Shown in pieces: positions 26,002 to 35,040 of a DNA stretch of 64,000 bases; position 1 is the stretch's first letter; each line of letters opens with the position of its first letter. Below the pieces are notes generated by a model. The model did no database searches and had not been told where the DNA came from. It saw only the letters and a list, made by a program, of their open reading frames with translations. The translations under genes were made by a program, and so were the position numbers. This DNA is from Acinetobacter sp. C26M (GTDB taxonomy: Bacteria; Pseudomonadota; Gammaproteobacteria; Pseudomonadales; Moraxellaceae), in assembly GCF_023702675.1 (NCBI RefSeq), contig NZ_CP098478.1, positions 1,550,001 to 1,614,000 on the forward strand. The letters are read 5' to 3'.

Positions 26002-27051
26002 ATGCAATATAGAAAATTAGGTCAGACTGATATTGATGTCAGTGTCATCGCTCTAGGCACCATGACTTGGGGAGAGCAGAATTCTGAATCCGAAGCGCAT
26101 GAACAGCTGGATTATGCAGTGGAGCGTGGAGTAAATCTGATTGATACGGCTGAAATGTACCCTGTACCACCGAAACCTGAAACACAAGGCTTAACTGAAC
26201 AATATATTGGCACATGGTTAAAGCAGTCACAGAAACGAGACCAAGTGCTGATCGCAACCAAAGTGGTAGGTCGTTCAGGGAAATTAACCCAAGCCTCGCA
26301 TTTTCGTTCGGGTCAAACCAAGTTGGATCGAGCCAATATTGAAACTGCGCTACATGATAGTCTGAAACGTTTACAGACGGATTATGTTGATCTATATCAG
26401 CTTCATTGGCCTGATCGCAGTACCAATCATTTCGGTGAATTGGGTTATACCCATGTTGAAAATGAAGATACGGTTCCAATTTTAGAAACCTTGACAGTTT
26501 TGTCTGATCTAATTCGAGCAGGAAAGATCCGACATATTGGTCTCTCCAATGAAACACCATGGGGCGTGAGTCAATTTTTAAAGTATTCCGAAACATTGGG
26601 CTTAGCGCGGGTTGTTTCTATCCAAAATCCATATAACTTATTGAACCGTAGTTTTGAAATTGGCAATGCTGAAATTGCGATCCGTGAGCAGGTAGGATTA
26701 CTGGCTTATTCACCTTTGGCTTTTGGTGCTTTGACAGGAAAATACTTAGATGGTGCACAACCAGCAGGCGCACGTTTAACCTTATGGGAACGCTTTGCCC
26801 GTTATAAAGGGCAAGCCTCTGAAGATGCAATTCGTCGTTATGTGGCATTGGCCAAACAATATGATTTAGATCCTGCCCAATTGGCTTTAACCTATGTAAA
26901 TAGTCGCCGTTTTGTCACCAGTAATATTATTGGGGCGACCAATTTAACTCAGCTTAAAACCAATATTGAAAGTATTGACCTACAGTTAACTGATGAGGTC
27001 ATTCAGGGAATTGAGCAAATCCATCAAGCCCATCCTAATCCCGCACCTTAA
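26002..27051 (+). CDS. NADP(H)-dependent aldo/keto reductase, Tas-like
   Basis: A 349-residue TIM-barrel oxidoreductase. It begins MQYRKLGQTDIDVS and has the catalytic tetrad expected for the family: Asp and Tyr in DTAEMYP (near 49-55), Lys in ATKVVG (near 86-91) and His in YQLHWPDR (near 131-138). Length and wording match E. coli Tas. It lies 89 bases after the flavin monooxygenase on the same strand and may reduce an aldehyde or ketone released by it. A terminator follows. Confidence 0.88.
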   Translation: MQYRKLGQTDIDVSVIALGTMTWGEQNSESEAHEQLDYAVERGVNLIDTAEMYPVPPKPETQGLTEQYIGTWLKQSQKRDQVLIATKVVGRSGKLTQASHFRSGQTKLDRANIETALHDSLKRLQTDYVDLYQLHWPDRSTNHFGELGYTHVENEDTVPILETLTVLSDLIRAGKIRHIGLSNETPWGVSQFLKYSETLGLARVVSIQNPYNLLNRSFEIGNAEIAIREQVGLLAYSPLAFGALTGKYLDGAQPAGARLTLWERFARYKGQASEDAIRRYVALAKQYDLDPAQLALTYVNSRRFVTSNIIGATNLTQLKTNIESIDLQLTDEVIQGIEQIHQAHPNPAP

Positions 27052-27093
27052 GGCATAGATAATCTCCTACAATTTAATTTTCGTTTTGTTCAG

Positions 27094-27125
27094 GACAGTT
27101 GAGTCAATCCAACTGTCTTTTTTTA
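27094..27125 (+). terminator. Rho-independent terminator after the aldo/keto reductase gene
   Basis: GACAGTTG at 27094-27101 pairs with CAACTGTC at 27110-27117 and a run of seven T follows. Confidence 0.88.
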
Positions 27126-27208
27126 TTTTTAGAACAAAGCGACTGAGTCTCTATATCAAAAAATAAGAAATAGAAACCTTGAAATGTGCTGTTTTGGTAT
27201 AAGCAGGG

Positions 27209-27224
27209 TGTTGGAAAATCAACA
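27209..27224. promoter_or_regulatory. TGTTG-N6-CAACA dyad, candidate activator site
   Basis: A perfect 5-bp inverted repeat about 70-80 bases upstream of the sigma-54 promoter. A second CAACAG follows at 27231. A related CAACAG/CTGTTG dyad lies upstream of the flavin monooxygenase. Distance suits an enhancer-binding protein. Confidence 0.4.
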
Positions 27225-27289
27225 GTGCTTCAACAGAAAGAAGTGGATGTTTTTTTATAAATATTGATATAAAACAATTGCTTGATATT

Positions 27290-27305
27290 TGGCATGCTGC
27301 TTGCA
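27290..27305 (+). promoter_or_regulatory. Sigma-54 promoter upstream of the porin/ABC operon
   Basis: TGGCATGCTGCTTGCA carries the invariant GG (27291-27292) and GC (27303-27304) of -24/-12 promoters at exact spacing (consensus TGGCACN5TTGCW). Transcription should begin near 27316, giving a leader of about 195 bases before the porin. A sigma-54 activator gene lies 10 kb downstream at the end of the same gene cluster. Confidence 0.82.
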
Positions 27306-27359
27306 AAGATCAAAGTATATAAATCAAAGATTGATTTTATGCAGGCTGAGGAGCACAGG

Positions 27360-27392
27360 ATGAAGATGTTGCGTTGTTGTATGGAAAGTTAA
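27360..27392 (+). CDS. Putative cysteine leader peptide, 10 residues
   Basis: The ORF MKMLRCCMES begins at the ATG at 27360, six bases after a perfect GAGGAG Shine-Dalgarno, about 45 bases into the predicted sigma-54 transcript. It contains adjacent Cys codons (27375-27380) and three Met codons, an extreme sulfur amino acid density in ten residues. A terminator-like hairpin with T tract lies about 45 bases downstream, ahead of sulfur-uptake genes. This is the layout of a translation-coupled attenuator. The role is inferred; the ORF and its ribosome-binding site are seen directly. Confidence 0.6.
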   Translation: MKMLRCCMES

Positions 27393-27435
27393 TTTCTCTC
27401 TTATTTTTTAATTCATTTAGTTCGAATCTTTTTCG

Positions 27436-27472
27436 GTGTGATTACTTATTCAGTCACACACAGGATTTTTTT
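27436..27472 (+). terminator. Possible attenuator hairpin in the porin leader
   Basis: GTGTGA at 27436-27441 pairs with TCACAC at 27454-27459, and seven T begin at 27466 after a six-base gap. It sits between the Cys leader ORF and the porin start. The gap before the T tract makes it weaker than a standard terminator. Confidence 0.45.
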
Positions 27473-27511
27473 ACTCAAATTTTATGGTTTTAGTTTTTAG
27501 GGGTTTTATTG

Positions 27512-29008
27512 GTGAAAAAACATTATCTCTCTTTATCGATTGCTTTGAGCATTGCAACACTTTTGGGAAGCGGCACAGCTCAAGCAGCAGAAGATATTGA
27601 TACCACGTTAGCGCAATTACAGGCGCAATTGACTGCTCTACAGCAGCAGGTCAATGCATTAAAGCAAAAGAAGCAAGCTTCAACGGAGCTGAATGAGACA
27701 GCGCAACTTACAGCCCAAGATGATGCATCGGCAGAGGCTCAGGAGGAAAATACGGAACATAGTTTTGCGACTCAAAGTGAGCTGGCAGGTTTCCGAAGTG
27801 ATTTAGAAAACTATAAATATGATCAATCACGCCAATATGAGCGGACTTCGGTGAAATCAACCCGAGATACAACCTTGTATGGCACGGTACAAGTCCGCGC
27901 ACAAACACAAAGTCGCGATACCTCTGTGGGGAACCCTGCACCAGTTACACCTCGTCGTAATACTTTCGATATCCCTACGGCTTTATTTGGCGTACGAGGA
28001 AATTTATATCGAGATTATAAGGAAGGCAAAAACTTAGATTACCAATTGTCTTTTAGCTACGGCAAGCGTACGGGTACAGCAGGCAGTGCCAGCGATTTGA
28101 ATTTGGCTGATGCTTTTTTACGCTATAACTTTACTTCAACCAATGGTGGTCCTGAAGTCCCACGTTTAAACGTGACGCTGGGGCAACAACTGATTCCATT
28201 TGGCTTAGACCCACAATCTCCAGAGGATTTACGACCGACCATTAATGTTGCAACGGGATTGGCGCAATTGGGTTTATTCAATCGCCAGACAGGTCTGATT
28301 GTGCGTGGTGATGTCAAACCATTTGTTGATTATTCATCAAACTATCGAGCACCGTTATTTGAATATGCTTTGGGTGTGGTCAATGGCAATGGCACCAATA
28401 AAGTCGATGACAATGACAAGAAAGATTATATCGGTCGGGTGGCTTTTACCTTACCAGTTGATTATGCCAGTTGGTTCCGTGAGTTGAAATTTGGTGCTTC
28501 CTATCTCAAAGGCAGTAAAAACGTCATCGCAGGTAGTAATGTTCTCGATGGTAACGGTCGTAATGATCGTCTGGGCTTCGATATTTATTACAACCATGCA
28601 CCGTTTGGCGTGACTTATGAATATGTCAAAGGACTCAGTGATTATGCAACTGCGACAGGTTCAACCTCAGAAGTAAAGTCTGAAGGGCATACCGCAACTC
28701 TGTTTTATACCTTTGGCGATCAATTTTATAACAGCGTGAAATCCGTCGCGAAGTTTGATGATTTCTGGCCGAAATCAATTCAGAGCTTCTATCGCTATGA
28801 CAGCTACAACCCAAATAAAGGCGCAGATGTCGTTGGGATTGCAGGTCATGGCTTAGGCAAAGTCGATATTCATACTTTGGGGCTAAATTTCTTCTTCGCA
28901 CAAACCACCAAATTCCAATTAGGGCTGAATCGCTGGAGCTATGACCACGAGACAGCTGCGCAGAAAGACTTCTCGGAAGTACAAGCGCAATTCCAATACA
29001 CCTTTTAA
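27512..29008 (+). CDS. Outer-membrane porin, OprO/P-like
   Basis: A 498-residue exported protein. A signal peptide ends at about residue 25 (AQA-AED), then comes a Gln/Leu-rich coiled coil (about 28-55) typical of porins anchored to peptidoglycan, a linker, and a long beta-barrel region from about 120 ending in the outer-membrane signature QFQYTF. The start is read as GTG at 27512 after AGGGG; a TTG one codon earlier is possible. First gene of the sigma-54-driven operon; probably admits sulfur compounds for the ABC systems that follow. Confidence 0.82.
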   Translation: MKKHYLSLSIALSIATLLGSGTAQAAEDIDTTLAQLQAQLTALQQQVNALKQKKQASTELNETAQLTAQDDASAEAQEENTEHSFATQSELAGFRSDLENYKYDQSRQYERTSVKSTRDTTLYGTVQVRAQTQSRDTSVGNPAPVTPRRNTFDIPTALFGVRGNLYRDYKEGKNLDYQLSFSYGKRTGTAGSASDLNLADAFLRYNFTSTNGGPEVPRLNVTLGQQLIPFGLDPQSPEDLRPTINVATGLAQLGLFNRQTGLIVRGDVKPFVDYSSNYRAPLFEYALGVVNGNGTNKVDDNDKKDYIGRVAFTLPVDYASWFRELKFGASYLKGSKNVIAGSNVLDGNGRNDRLGFDIYYNHAPFGVTYEYVKGLSDYATATGSTSEVKSEGHTATLFYTFGDQFYNSVKSVAKFDDFWPKSIQSFYRYDSYNPNKGADVVGIAGHGLGKVDIHTLGLNFFFAQTTKFQLGLNRWSYDHETAAQKDFSEVQAQFQYTF

Positions 29009-29017
29009 TTTTCCAAT

Positions 29018-30100
29018 ATGAGTAATGACACAATGAAATTTTTGACGAAACATTTATTTATTGGTGCAGCAGCAGGTTTGCTGGTTGCCACCAGTTTCTC
29101 AGTTTTTGCTGAAACCAGTCCCACAGAAATTCGACTGGGAGTTCCCGGTGCAGGCGTAGGCGGAAAACCCAAAGTTGGGGGGAGTGCTTATGCCAGTGCC
29201 AATCTACGCGGCATTTTGGAAAAAGAATTTGCCAAAGATGGCATTAAGGTGAAATGGTCATTTTTTCCGGGTGCAGGACCTGCACTGAATGAAGCTTTAG
29301 CCAATAAAAAGGTCGATTTTGGTATTGGGCATGGTGATCTACCTTCGATTGTTGGACGTTCAACGGGTTTGAAATCCAAACTTTTATTTGTGACTGGGCG
29401 TTTTGGACCTGTGTATTTTGCAGTGCCATCTGATTCAGGTGCGAAAAGTCTGGCGGATTTAAAAGGCAAAACCATTTCTGTGTTTAAAGGTACTAACCAA
29501 CAGCTAATCCTCGGTCGTTTATTGCGTAAATATGGTTTCACTGAAAAAGATTTCCGTGTGATTAGTCAGGACTTTTATTCAGCTCAAACCTCGCTTTCCA
29601 CGGGTGATATTGATGGTTTGATTACCAGTCCATGGACATTAGAAGCACGTGGTGTAGCTAAGCGTATTTTAGAAGTACGTAAAGATCCAAATCTGAATGG
29701 CCCATTAGTGGCATGGGTGAGCGAGGATTTTGAGAAGAAATACCCACAAATTGTGCAACGGGTTGTGACCACATTTATTAAAGATAACGTGTGGAGTTCC
29801 GATGAAAAGAATCGTGATACGCAGTACAAGTTATGGGCTCAGAGTGGCGTGCCTTACCTAGACTATAAAAAAGACTGGGATGATTACTCGCTCAAAGATC
29901 GTAACTCACCATATTTTGATGATTATGCAGTGAATTCTTTAAAGAAATCGGTTCAGCAATCGATTGATTACAAACTGATTCGCCGTCCAGTGGATGTGGA
30001 TTCTTGGATTGAACCGAAGTATCTCAATACCGCGATTCAAGAGCTCAAACTAGAAAACTTCTGGCCAAAATTTGATGTAAATGGCAACCGTAAAAAGTAA
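29018..30100 (+). CDS. ABC transporter substrate-binding protein, SsuA/NMT1-like
   Basis: A 360-residue periplasmic binding protein with a Sec signal (cleavage after FAE/FSVFA near residue 31) and the two-lobe NMT1/SsuA pattern, including KVDFGIGHGDLPS and KSLADLKGKTISV. It starts 10 bases after the porin stop; Met6 (29033) is a plausible alternative start. Together with the permeases downstream it probably imports an alkanesulfonate or related anion. No dedicated ATPase is adjacent, so it may share the one at 34169 or 38684. Confidence 0.82.
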   Translation: MSNDTMKFLTKHLFIGAAAGLLVATSFSVFAETSPTEIRLGVPGAGVGGKPKVGGSAYASANLRGILEKEFAKDGIKVKWSFFPGAGPALNEALANKKVDFGIGHGDLPSIVGRSTGLKSKLLFVTGRFGPVYFAVPSDSGAKSLADLKGKTISVFKGTNQQLILGRLLRKYGFTEKDFRVISQDFYSAQTSLSTGDIDGLITSPWTLEARGVAKRILEVRKDPNLNGPLVAWVSEDFEKKYPQIVQRVVTTFIKDNVWSSDEKNRDTQYKLWAQSGVPYLDYKKDWDDYSLKDRNSPYFDDYAVNSLKKSVQQSIDYKLIRRPVDVDSWIEPKYLNTAIQELKLENFWPKFDVNGNRKK

Positions 30101-30177
30101 TTGTGATTTGGGTTAGACCAAGGGTGTGTATGCCTTTGGCTAGCTAGTTTATTTGTTCACCATTTTAGGAATGACCT

Positions 30178-31431
30178 ATGCGTCAGGAATCGGTTGCTCA
30201 GGTCGAACTGGGTCAGGGGCACTTTGTATTGGGTTTTATTGGCTTGGCATTGTGTGCAGGCTTGGGCATTGGGATTGCGAAAATCGTCACTTCTTTATAT
30301 GCGGTGCAGTTAGCTGCGGATGAGTTTGAAATGGGGCTGATTGCCGCAGTACAGAGTCTAGGTATTTTGCTGATCGGATTGCCAATTGGTCTCTTAGTAC
30401 AACGTTATGGACCTAAAACAATGTTTGTATTAGGAAGTTTTCTTGCAGCGCTGGTGTATGTCACGGTGCCATTTTATCCAGCAGTTTGGTATCTGATTTT
30501 AGCTACTTTCTTGGTCGGGTTATGCATGCCGATGCGGTTTGTTTCACTCAATACAGTCTATATGCAGCATTTAAAAAGCATAGGTGCTGCTCGGGCGGGA
30601 TGGTTTAGAGGCACACATATGATGGGGTTCTTTCTGGTTGGCCCTTTACTGGCAGTGAGCTTAGTAACTGCGGTGGGATTCTCAGGTGCGTTTTGGTGGA
30701 TTGCTGGACTTTTTCTTTTACCGATATTGTTTGCACCCTTGGCCTTTGGCGCAGGCCCAACTGAAATTAATCAGGCAGAGCGGGACGAGGCATTTAGCCT
30801 TGCTGTAATTGCCAAGCAATTGGTTTTATTAAAGCAAGATCAGGCTTTACGTCGCACCAGTTTGATTGAAATGGCGAGCAATGCGGTGATGGCGTACTAC
30901 GGCTTTTTCATTATTGTTATTGCAATCAAGGATTTTGGTTTGAGTGAAACGATTGCTGCCAGTTTGGTGACGCTACAGGGAGCTGTGTTTGTCGTAGCCT
31001 TATTTACGACGGGAGCTTTGCTGACACGATGGGGAATAAAACGCTTTTATCAAACGGGTTTTGTCTTTGTTGCAGTGGCATCTGTGATGTTGGGCATACC
31101 TAAAATTTCCGCGTTGCTTTGGGTAGGGGCTGTGATTCTGGGCTTGGGTCTCGCGATGCTGCATATCGTCAATTTCACCATGTTTGCCAATGTGGGTGAA
31201 CGCTTGGGAATGGCAAAGGTGTCTGGATTAACCGCGATGGCAGGACCTGCAGGTGCGTTATTGGGAAGTATTGTGGGAGGCTGGTTGGGTCATTACTGGG
31301 GCTTACAGTCGATGTTTCTTATTTCAGCGGTTTTATTTGGCGGGCTGATCGGCTTTTCTCAGCAACTTACACAAGTTTTTATAGCACCGCGGCTAGAGAT
31401 TGAAATGTATTCAGAAATAGAGGGTCAATAA
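30178..31431 (+). CDS. MFS transporter
   Basis: A 417-residue protein with about twelve hydrophobic segments and a short central loop, typical of the major facilitator superfamily. The loop between helices 2 and 3 reads GLLVQRYGPKT, a variant of the MFS signature. It ends one base before the next gene's ATG and lies between ABC components, so it is part of the sulfur operon. It may export a reaction product or import a precursor; the substrate cannot be read from sequence. Confidence 0.85.
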   Translation: MRQESVAQVELGQGHFVLGFIGLALCAGLGIGIAKIVTSLYAVQLAADEFEMGLIAAVQSLGILLIGLPIGLLVQRYGPKTMFVLGSFLAALVYVTVPFYPAVWYLILATFLVGLCMPMRFVSLNTVYMQHLKSIGAARAGWFRGTHMMGFFLVGPLLAVSLVTAVGFSGAFWWIAGLFLLPILFAPLAFGAGPTEINQAERDEAFSLAVIAKQLVLLKQDQALRRTSLIEMASNAVMAYYGFFIIVIAIKDFGLSETIAASLVTLQGAVFVVALFTTGALLTRWGIKRFYQTGFVFVAVASVMLGIPKISALLWVGAVILGLGLAMLHIVNFTMFANVGERLGMAKVSGLTAMAGPAGALLGSIVGGWLGHYWGLQSMFLISAVLFGGLIGFSQQLTQVFIAPRLEIEMYSEIEGQ

Positions 31432-31432
31432 A

Positions 31433-32272
31433 ATGAGTAGTATCGAAACTCAATTAGAAAATGAACACACTTGGCAGCGAATCAATTTAGCGCCTTATTT
31501 CAAGCAAATCGGCATATGGGCAGTTCGTATTGTATTGGCTCTGGTTTTACCTGCGATTGCATTGGCGGTTTGGCATTATGCCTTTCAGAAGCAATGGTTA
31601 CCTGAACAAATTTTGCCTAGCCCAGCCTTAGTTTGGCAAACCACGTTGGAGCTGATTGATACGCATGAGTTACAGGATAATTTATGGATCAGCTTAAAAC
31701 GGGTTGCTTGGAGTGTCTTGGTCGGGGGCAGCATCGGGTTGTTCTTAGGTTTCCTGATTGGATTATCACGTATCGCGCACAAGTTTATTTATCCAACATT
31801 TAATCTGATTGCGCAATTTCCAGTGATTGGCTGGATTCCATTACTGATGATTTTTTTAGGTATTGATGAAAGTCTAAAAATTGCAGCGATTTCACTTGCG
31901 GTATTTGTTCCTGTGCTCGTTGCGACCTATCGCAGTGTTTTGAATGTGCCTCCGCATTTATTAGAAGTTTCGCAAGTTTATCGCTTTAGTGTGTGGCAGC
32001 GATTTCGCCGTGTCATTTTGCCTTCTGCTTTGCCAAATATTGTTAGTGGTTTACGCCAAGGGATTATGCAAGCGTGGCTGTCACTGGTTTTTGTCGAACT
32101 GTTAGCCAGTAGTGAAGGGATTGGTTACCTCATCGTGTGGGGACGACAGTTGATTCAACCCGATATTATTTTTATGGCTGTCATTGTGATCGGGATTGTT
32201 GGTTTTGTTTTAGATCATATCTTGGGCTGGGTTGAACGCTGGTTTAGCCATTGGCAACGCAGTGCATTTTAA
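31433..32272 (+). CDS. ABC transporter permease, SsuC/TauC family
   Basis: A 279-residue inner-membrane permease with about six helices after a hydrophilic N-terminal 25 residues. The cytoplasmic EAA-type loop is near residues 181-205 (LLEVSQVYRFSVWQRFRRVILP region), which contacts the ATPase. It begins one base after the MFS stop and is followed after 13 bases by a second permease, suggesting a heterodimeric membrane channel. Confidence 0.88.
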   Translation: MSSIETQLENEHTWQRINLAPYFKQIGIWAVRIVLALVLPAIALAVWHYAFQKQWLPEQILPSPALVWQTTLELIDTHELQDNLWISLKRVAWSVLVGGSIGLFLGFLIGLSRIAHKFIYPTFNLIAQFPVIGWIPLLMIFLGIDESLKIAAISLAVFVPVLVATYRSVLNVPPHLLEVSQVYRFSVWQRFRRVILPSALPNIVSGLRQGIMQAWLSLVFVELLASSEGIGYLIVWGRQLIQPDIIFMAVIVIGIVGFVLDHILGWVERWFSHWQRSAF

Positions 32273-32285
32273 AGGGGGATTGAAT

Positions 32286-33074
32286 ATGTCTATTACGTCT
32301 ACATCAAAACCAAGATTTAATTTTAATTATTTAAACGTTTACGGCTTAGTGCTCCCAATTGCTTTCATTGTATTGTGGGCGATTGCATCCAAGTTGAATT
32401 GGGTCAATCCTAAACTCATTCCAGCACCATTTGAGGTGGTGCAGATTGCAATTCATCAATTTCAGCAGCAAGAGTTTTGGACAGGTTTAGGCGCAAGTCT
32501 GTTCCGTGATCTGACGGGTTTTGTCTTGGGCAGTATTCTAGCCATTATTTTCGGCATCGTCGTCGGTGTCTCTCGCTGGGCCAATTATTTATTTCTGCCA
32601 AGTTTTAATGTGCTGCGTCAGATTTCGTTATTTGCTTGGTTACCGCTGATCACGACATTTTTGGATTATGGCAATAGCGCAAAAATCTTATTTATCGTGC
32701 TTTCTGTGTTTTATCCCGTGGCCTTACATACTATCGATGGGGTAAGACAAATTCCATTGCATCAATACGAAGTTGCCAAAGTCTACCAATTCAATGCTTG
32801 GCAAACACTGAGCAAACTGATTTTACCTGCTGCTGCAACGCAAATCTTTTTAGGCTTACAACTGGGGGTGATCTTCGCTTGGGTGGCGACCATCGGGGCC
32901 GAATTCCTATTGGCAAACTATGGTGTTGGACTAGGCAATATCGTGATTCGTGGGCGGGCTGCTTTAGATGTTGGTCTAATTGTATTTGGTTTAATTGTGA
33001 TTGGTTTTATCGGTGTAGCGTGGAATAGCTTAGCCAATTTAGCTGAGCGTCGTATTTTGGTTTGGCGACGTTAG
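32286..33074 (+). CDS. ABC transporter permease, SsuC/TauC family
   Basis: A 262-residue permease with six expected helices and an EAA loop (QYEVAKVYQFNAWQTL, near residues 160-175). The start is the ATG at 32286 because AAAGGGGGA lies just upstream; the frame stays open to 32232 inside the previous gene. It is distinct in sequence from the preceding permease and probably pairs with it. Twelve bases separate it from the next binding-protein gene. Confidence 0.87.
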   Translation: MSITSTSKPRFNFNYLNVYGLVLPIAFIVLWAIASKLNWVNPKLIPAPFEVVQIAIHQFQQQEFWTGLGASLFRDLTGFVLGSILAIIFGIVVGVSRWANYLFLPSFNVLRQISLFAWLPLITTFLDYGNSAKILFIVLSVFYPVALHTIDGVRQIPLHQYEVAKVYQFNAWQTLSKLILPAAATQIFLGLQLGVIFAWVATIGAEFLLANYGVGLGNIVIRGRAALDVGLIVFGLIVIGFIGVAWNSLANLAERRILVWRR

Positions 33075-33086
33075 GAGAATAATAAA

Positions 33087-34172
33087 ATGAAACAACAGAA
33101 TTTTCGGCAGTTTTTCAAACGTCGTTTTAAATCGCTTGGGCAGCTTTGTGTATTAAGTTTAATAGTACTCAGTCTTATTGCATGTGGTAAACAATCTGAC
33201 ACTCCAGCCAATCAGGTACATGAGCTTCGCTATCAATCCTTAACCAGTGTGGTGTCATTGCCTGAGCTGGCTGAAGACTTGGGTTATTTAGGTGACTTAA
33301 AGTTGAAATATGTGGGGAGTGTGCAAGGTGGGCCGCAGGACTTACAAGCATTAACCACGGGCGATGTAGATGTGGCAACTGCTTTTGATGGTGCAATCAT
33401 TAAGCTTGCTGCGGCAGGGATTAAGATCAAAGCAGTGGTTGCCTCCTATGGCAGTGATGACAAAAGCTGGGTGGGCTATTACGTCCCGAATAATAGTCAG
33501 ATTCATTCAGCGCGTGATTTGATCGGCAAAAAAGTGGCAGTAAACACTTTGGGTGCCCATTACGAATTTGTTTTAAAAGACTATTTAGCTCGCCAAGGTT
33601 TAAGTAATGATGAAATCAATCAGGTTGAGTTTGTTGTTTTACCGCCAACCAATACCGAACAGGCCTTACGTGCTGGACAGGTGGATGCTGCTGCACTGGT
33701 TTCTATTTTTCAGGATAAAGCCTTAGAGCGAGGTGGCCTAAGAAAACTGGTCTCAGATACGGATCTATATGGCAGTTTTACCGCAGGCAGTTATGTCTTT
33801 ACCGAGAAGTTTATTCAACAACATCCAGAGGTGGTCAAGCAATTTGTCACAGGTGTGGCCAAAGCCGTGGAATGGACCAAGCAAACACCACGTGAACAAG
33901 TGTTGGCGCGCTTTAAAAGCATTATTGAAAAAAGAAAACGTAATGAGAGCGATGTATTGATGCAGTACTGGCGCAGTTATGGTGTGGTGAGTCAAGGTGG
34001 TTTGCTCAATGCAGCACAATATCAACGTTGGATCGATTTATTTGTGAAAAGAGGCGAATTTAAACCGAATCAGGTTAAGGCGGATGCTTTATTCACTAAC
34101 CAGTTTAATCCCTATGCACGTGAAAACAAAAATGTAGCTGACGATCAGCGCAATAAGGAGCATACGCAATGA
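33087..34172 (+). CDS. Lipoprotein substrate-binding protein of an ABC importer
   Basis: A 361-residue binding protein of the NMT1/SsuA type. The N-terminus is long and basic, then hydrophobic, ending in the lipobox LIAC (cysteine near residue 33), so it is tethered to the membrane. Core segments such as [19 protein letters not shown] and SARDLIGKK are shared with the paralogue at 35909. The stop overlaps the ATPase start by four bases (ATGA), indicating translational coupling. Confidence 0.85.
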   Translation: MKQQNFRQFFKRRFKSLGQLCVLSLIVLSLIACGKQSDTPANQVHELRYQSLTSVVSLPELAEDLGYLGDLKLKYVGSVQGGPQDLQALTTGDVDVATAFDGAIIKLAAAGIKIKAVVASYGSDDKSWVGYYVPNNSQIHSARDLIGKKVAVNTLGAHYEFVLKDYLARQGLSNDEINQVEFVVLPPTNTEQALRAGQVDAAALVSIFQDKALERGGLRKLVSDTDLYGSFTAGSYVFTEKFIQQHPEVVKQFVTGVAKAVEWTKQTPREQVLARFKSIIEKRKRNESDVLMQYWRSYGVVSQGGLLNAAQYQRWIDLFVKRGEFKPNQVKADALFTNQFNPYARENKNVADDQRNKEHTQ

Positions 34173-34999
34173 GCACAAAATTAAAAATTGAAAATGTTTA
34201 TAAATCTTTTGCCGCCAAAAAAGTCAAAGGCGCAAAAGTCCAAGCAGAAGATTTTGTAGCGGTTGAAAATCTGTCTTTAGATGTTAAGGCAGGTGAGTTT
34301 GTCGCCATTGTTGGTCCGAGTGGTTGTGGTAAATCGACATTATTGGATTTATTGGCTGGTTTGACGACTCCGACCGCGGGGCAAATTCTGATTGATGGGC
34401 AAGCGATTAAAAAACCGGGGTTGGACCGTGGCATTGTCTTTCAGCAATATGCACTGTTTCCATGGTTGACCGCACTACAAAATATTGAGTTTGGCTTGGA
34501 TGCCAAGGGTGTCAGCAAAGAACAGCGTTATCAAACTGCAAAGTATTTTTTAAATCTAGTCGGGCTGGCTGAATTTGAACATCATTATCCAAATGAGCTT
34601 TCAGGAGGAATGAAGCAACGTGTTGCAATTGCACGGAGTCTGGCCTATGACCCAGACATTCTATTGATGGATGAACCTTTTGCCGCACTCGATGCGCAGA
34701 CCCGTGAAACCTTACAGGCGGAATTGGTCAAAATCTGGCAACAGACTCAGAAGACCATCATTTTTATCACCCATAGTATTGATGAAGCCATTTATTTGGG
34801 GCAGCGCATTGCCATCATGACCTCACGTCCGGGGCGAATCAAACAGGTGATTGAAGTTCCTGCTGAGCTACGAAGCGATCAGGAGGATGTACGTTCCAGA
34901 CCAGAATTCAGCCAACTGCGTCATCAGATTTGGAGCTTGTTACGTGAAGAAGTATTGAAGGCCCAAGAGCAGGAAAAACAGAAGCAGTTGGTTGCTTAA
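34169..34999 (+). CDS. ABC transporter ATP-binding protein, SsuB/TauB family
   Basis: A 276-residue ATPase with Walker A GPSGCGKS (near 50-57), Q-loop FQQYALFPW, signature LSGGMKQR, Walker [14 protein letters not shown] and an H-loop histidine in FITHSIDEA. These motifs and the length match nitrate/sulfonate/taurine importers. It is coupled to the binding protein upstream and followed after 41 bases by a permease, forming one full importer. It has about 20 extra residues at the start with a KKVKGAKVQ insertion. Confidence 0.92.
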   Translation: MSTKLKIENVYKSFAAKKVKGAKVQAEDFVAVENLSLDVKAGEFVAIVGPSGCGKSTLLDLLAGLTTPTAGQILIDGQAIKKPGLDRGIVFQQYALFPWLTALQNIEFGLDAKGVSKEQRYQTAKYFLNLVGLAEFEHHYPNELSGGMKQRVAIARSLAYDPDILLMDEPFAALDAQTRETLQAELVKIWQQTQKTIIFITHSIDEAIYLGQRIAIMTSRPGRIKQVIEVPAELRSDQEDVRSRPEFSQLRHQIWSLLREEVLKAQEQEKQKQLVA

Positions 35000-35040
35000 G
35001 TACAATGTATTTTAAATATTAACAAGAAGTAGAGGTGATT

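Larger units (their letters stand above)
27052..27508. other. Long leader and control region upstream of the porin/ABC operon
   Basis: About 450 bases holding, in order, the aldo/keto reductase terminator (27094-27126), an AAATAGAAA element (27168-27176), a TGTTG-N6-CAACA dyad (27209-27224), a sigma-54 promoter (27290-27305), a short Cys-Cys leader ORF (27360-27392) and a terminator-like hairpin (27436-27472). Each is described separately. Confidence 0.8.

Noticed and set aside
26045..26596. 183-codon open frame opposite the aldo/keto reductase
   Set aside because: Antisense shadow of a well-supported gene; no recognisable motifs and no promoter context.
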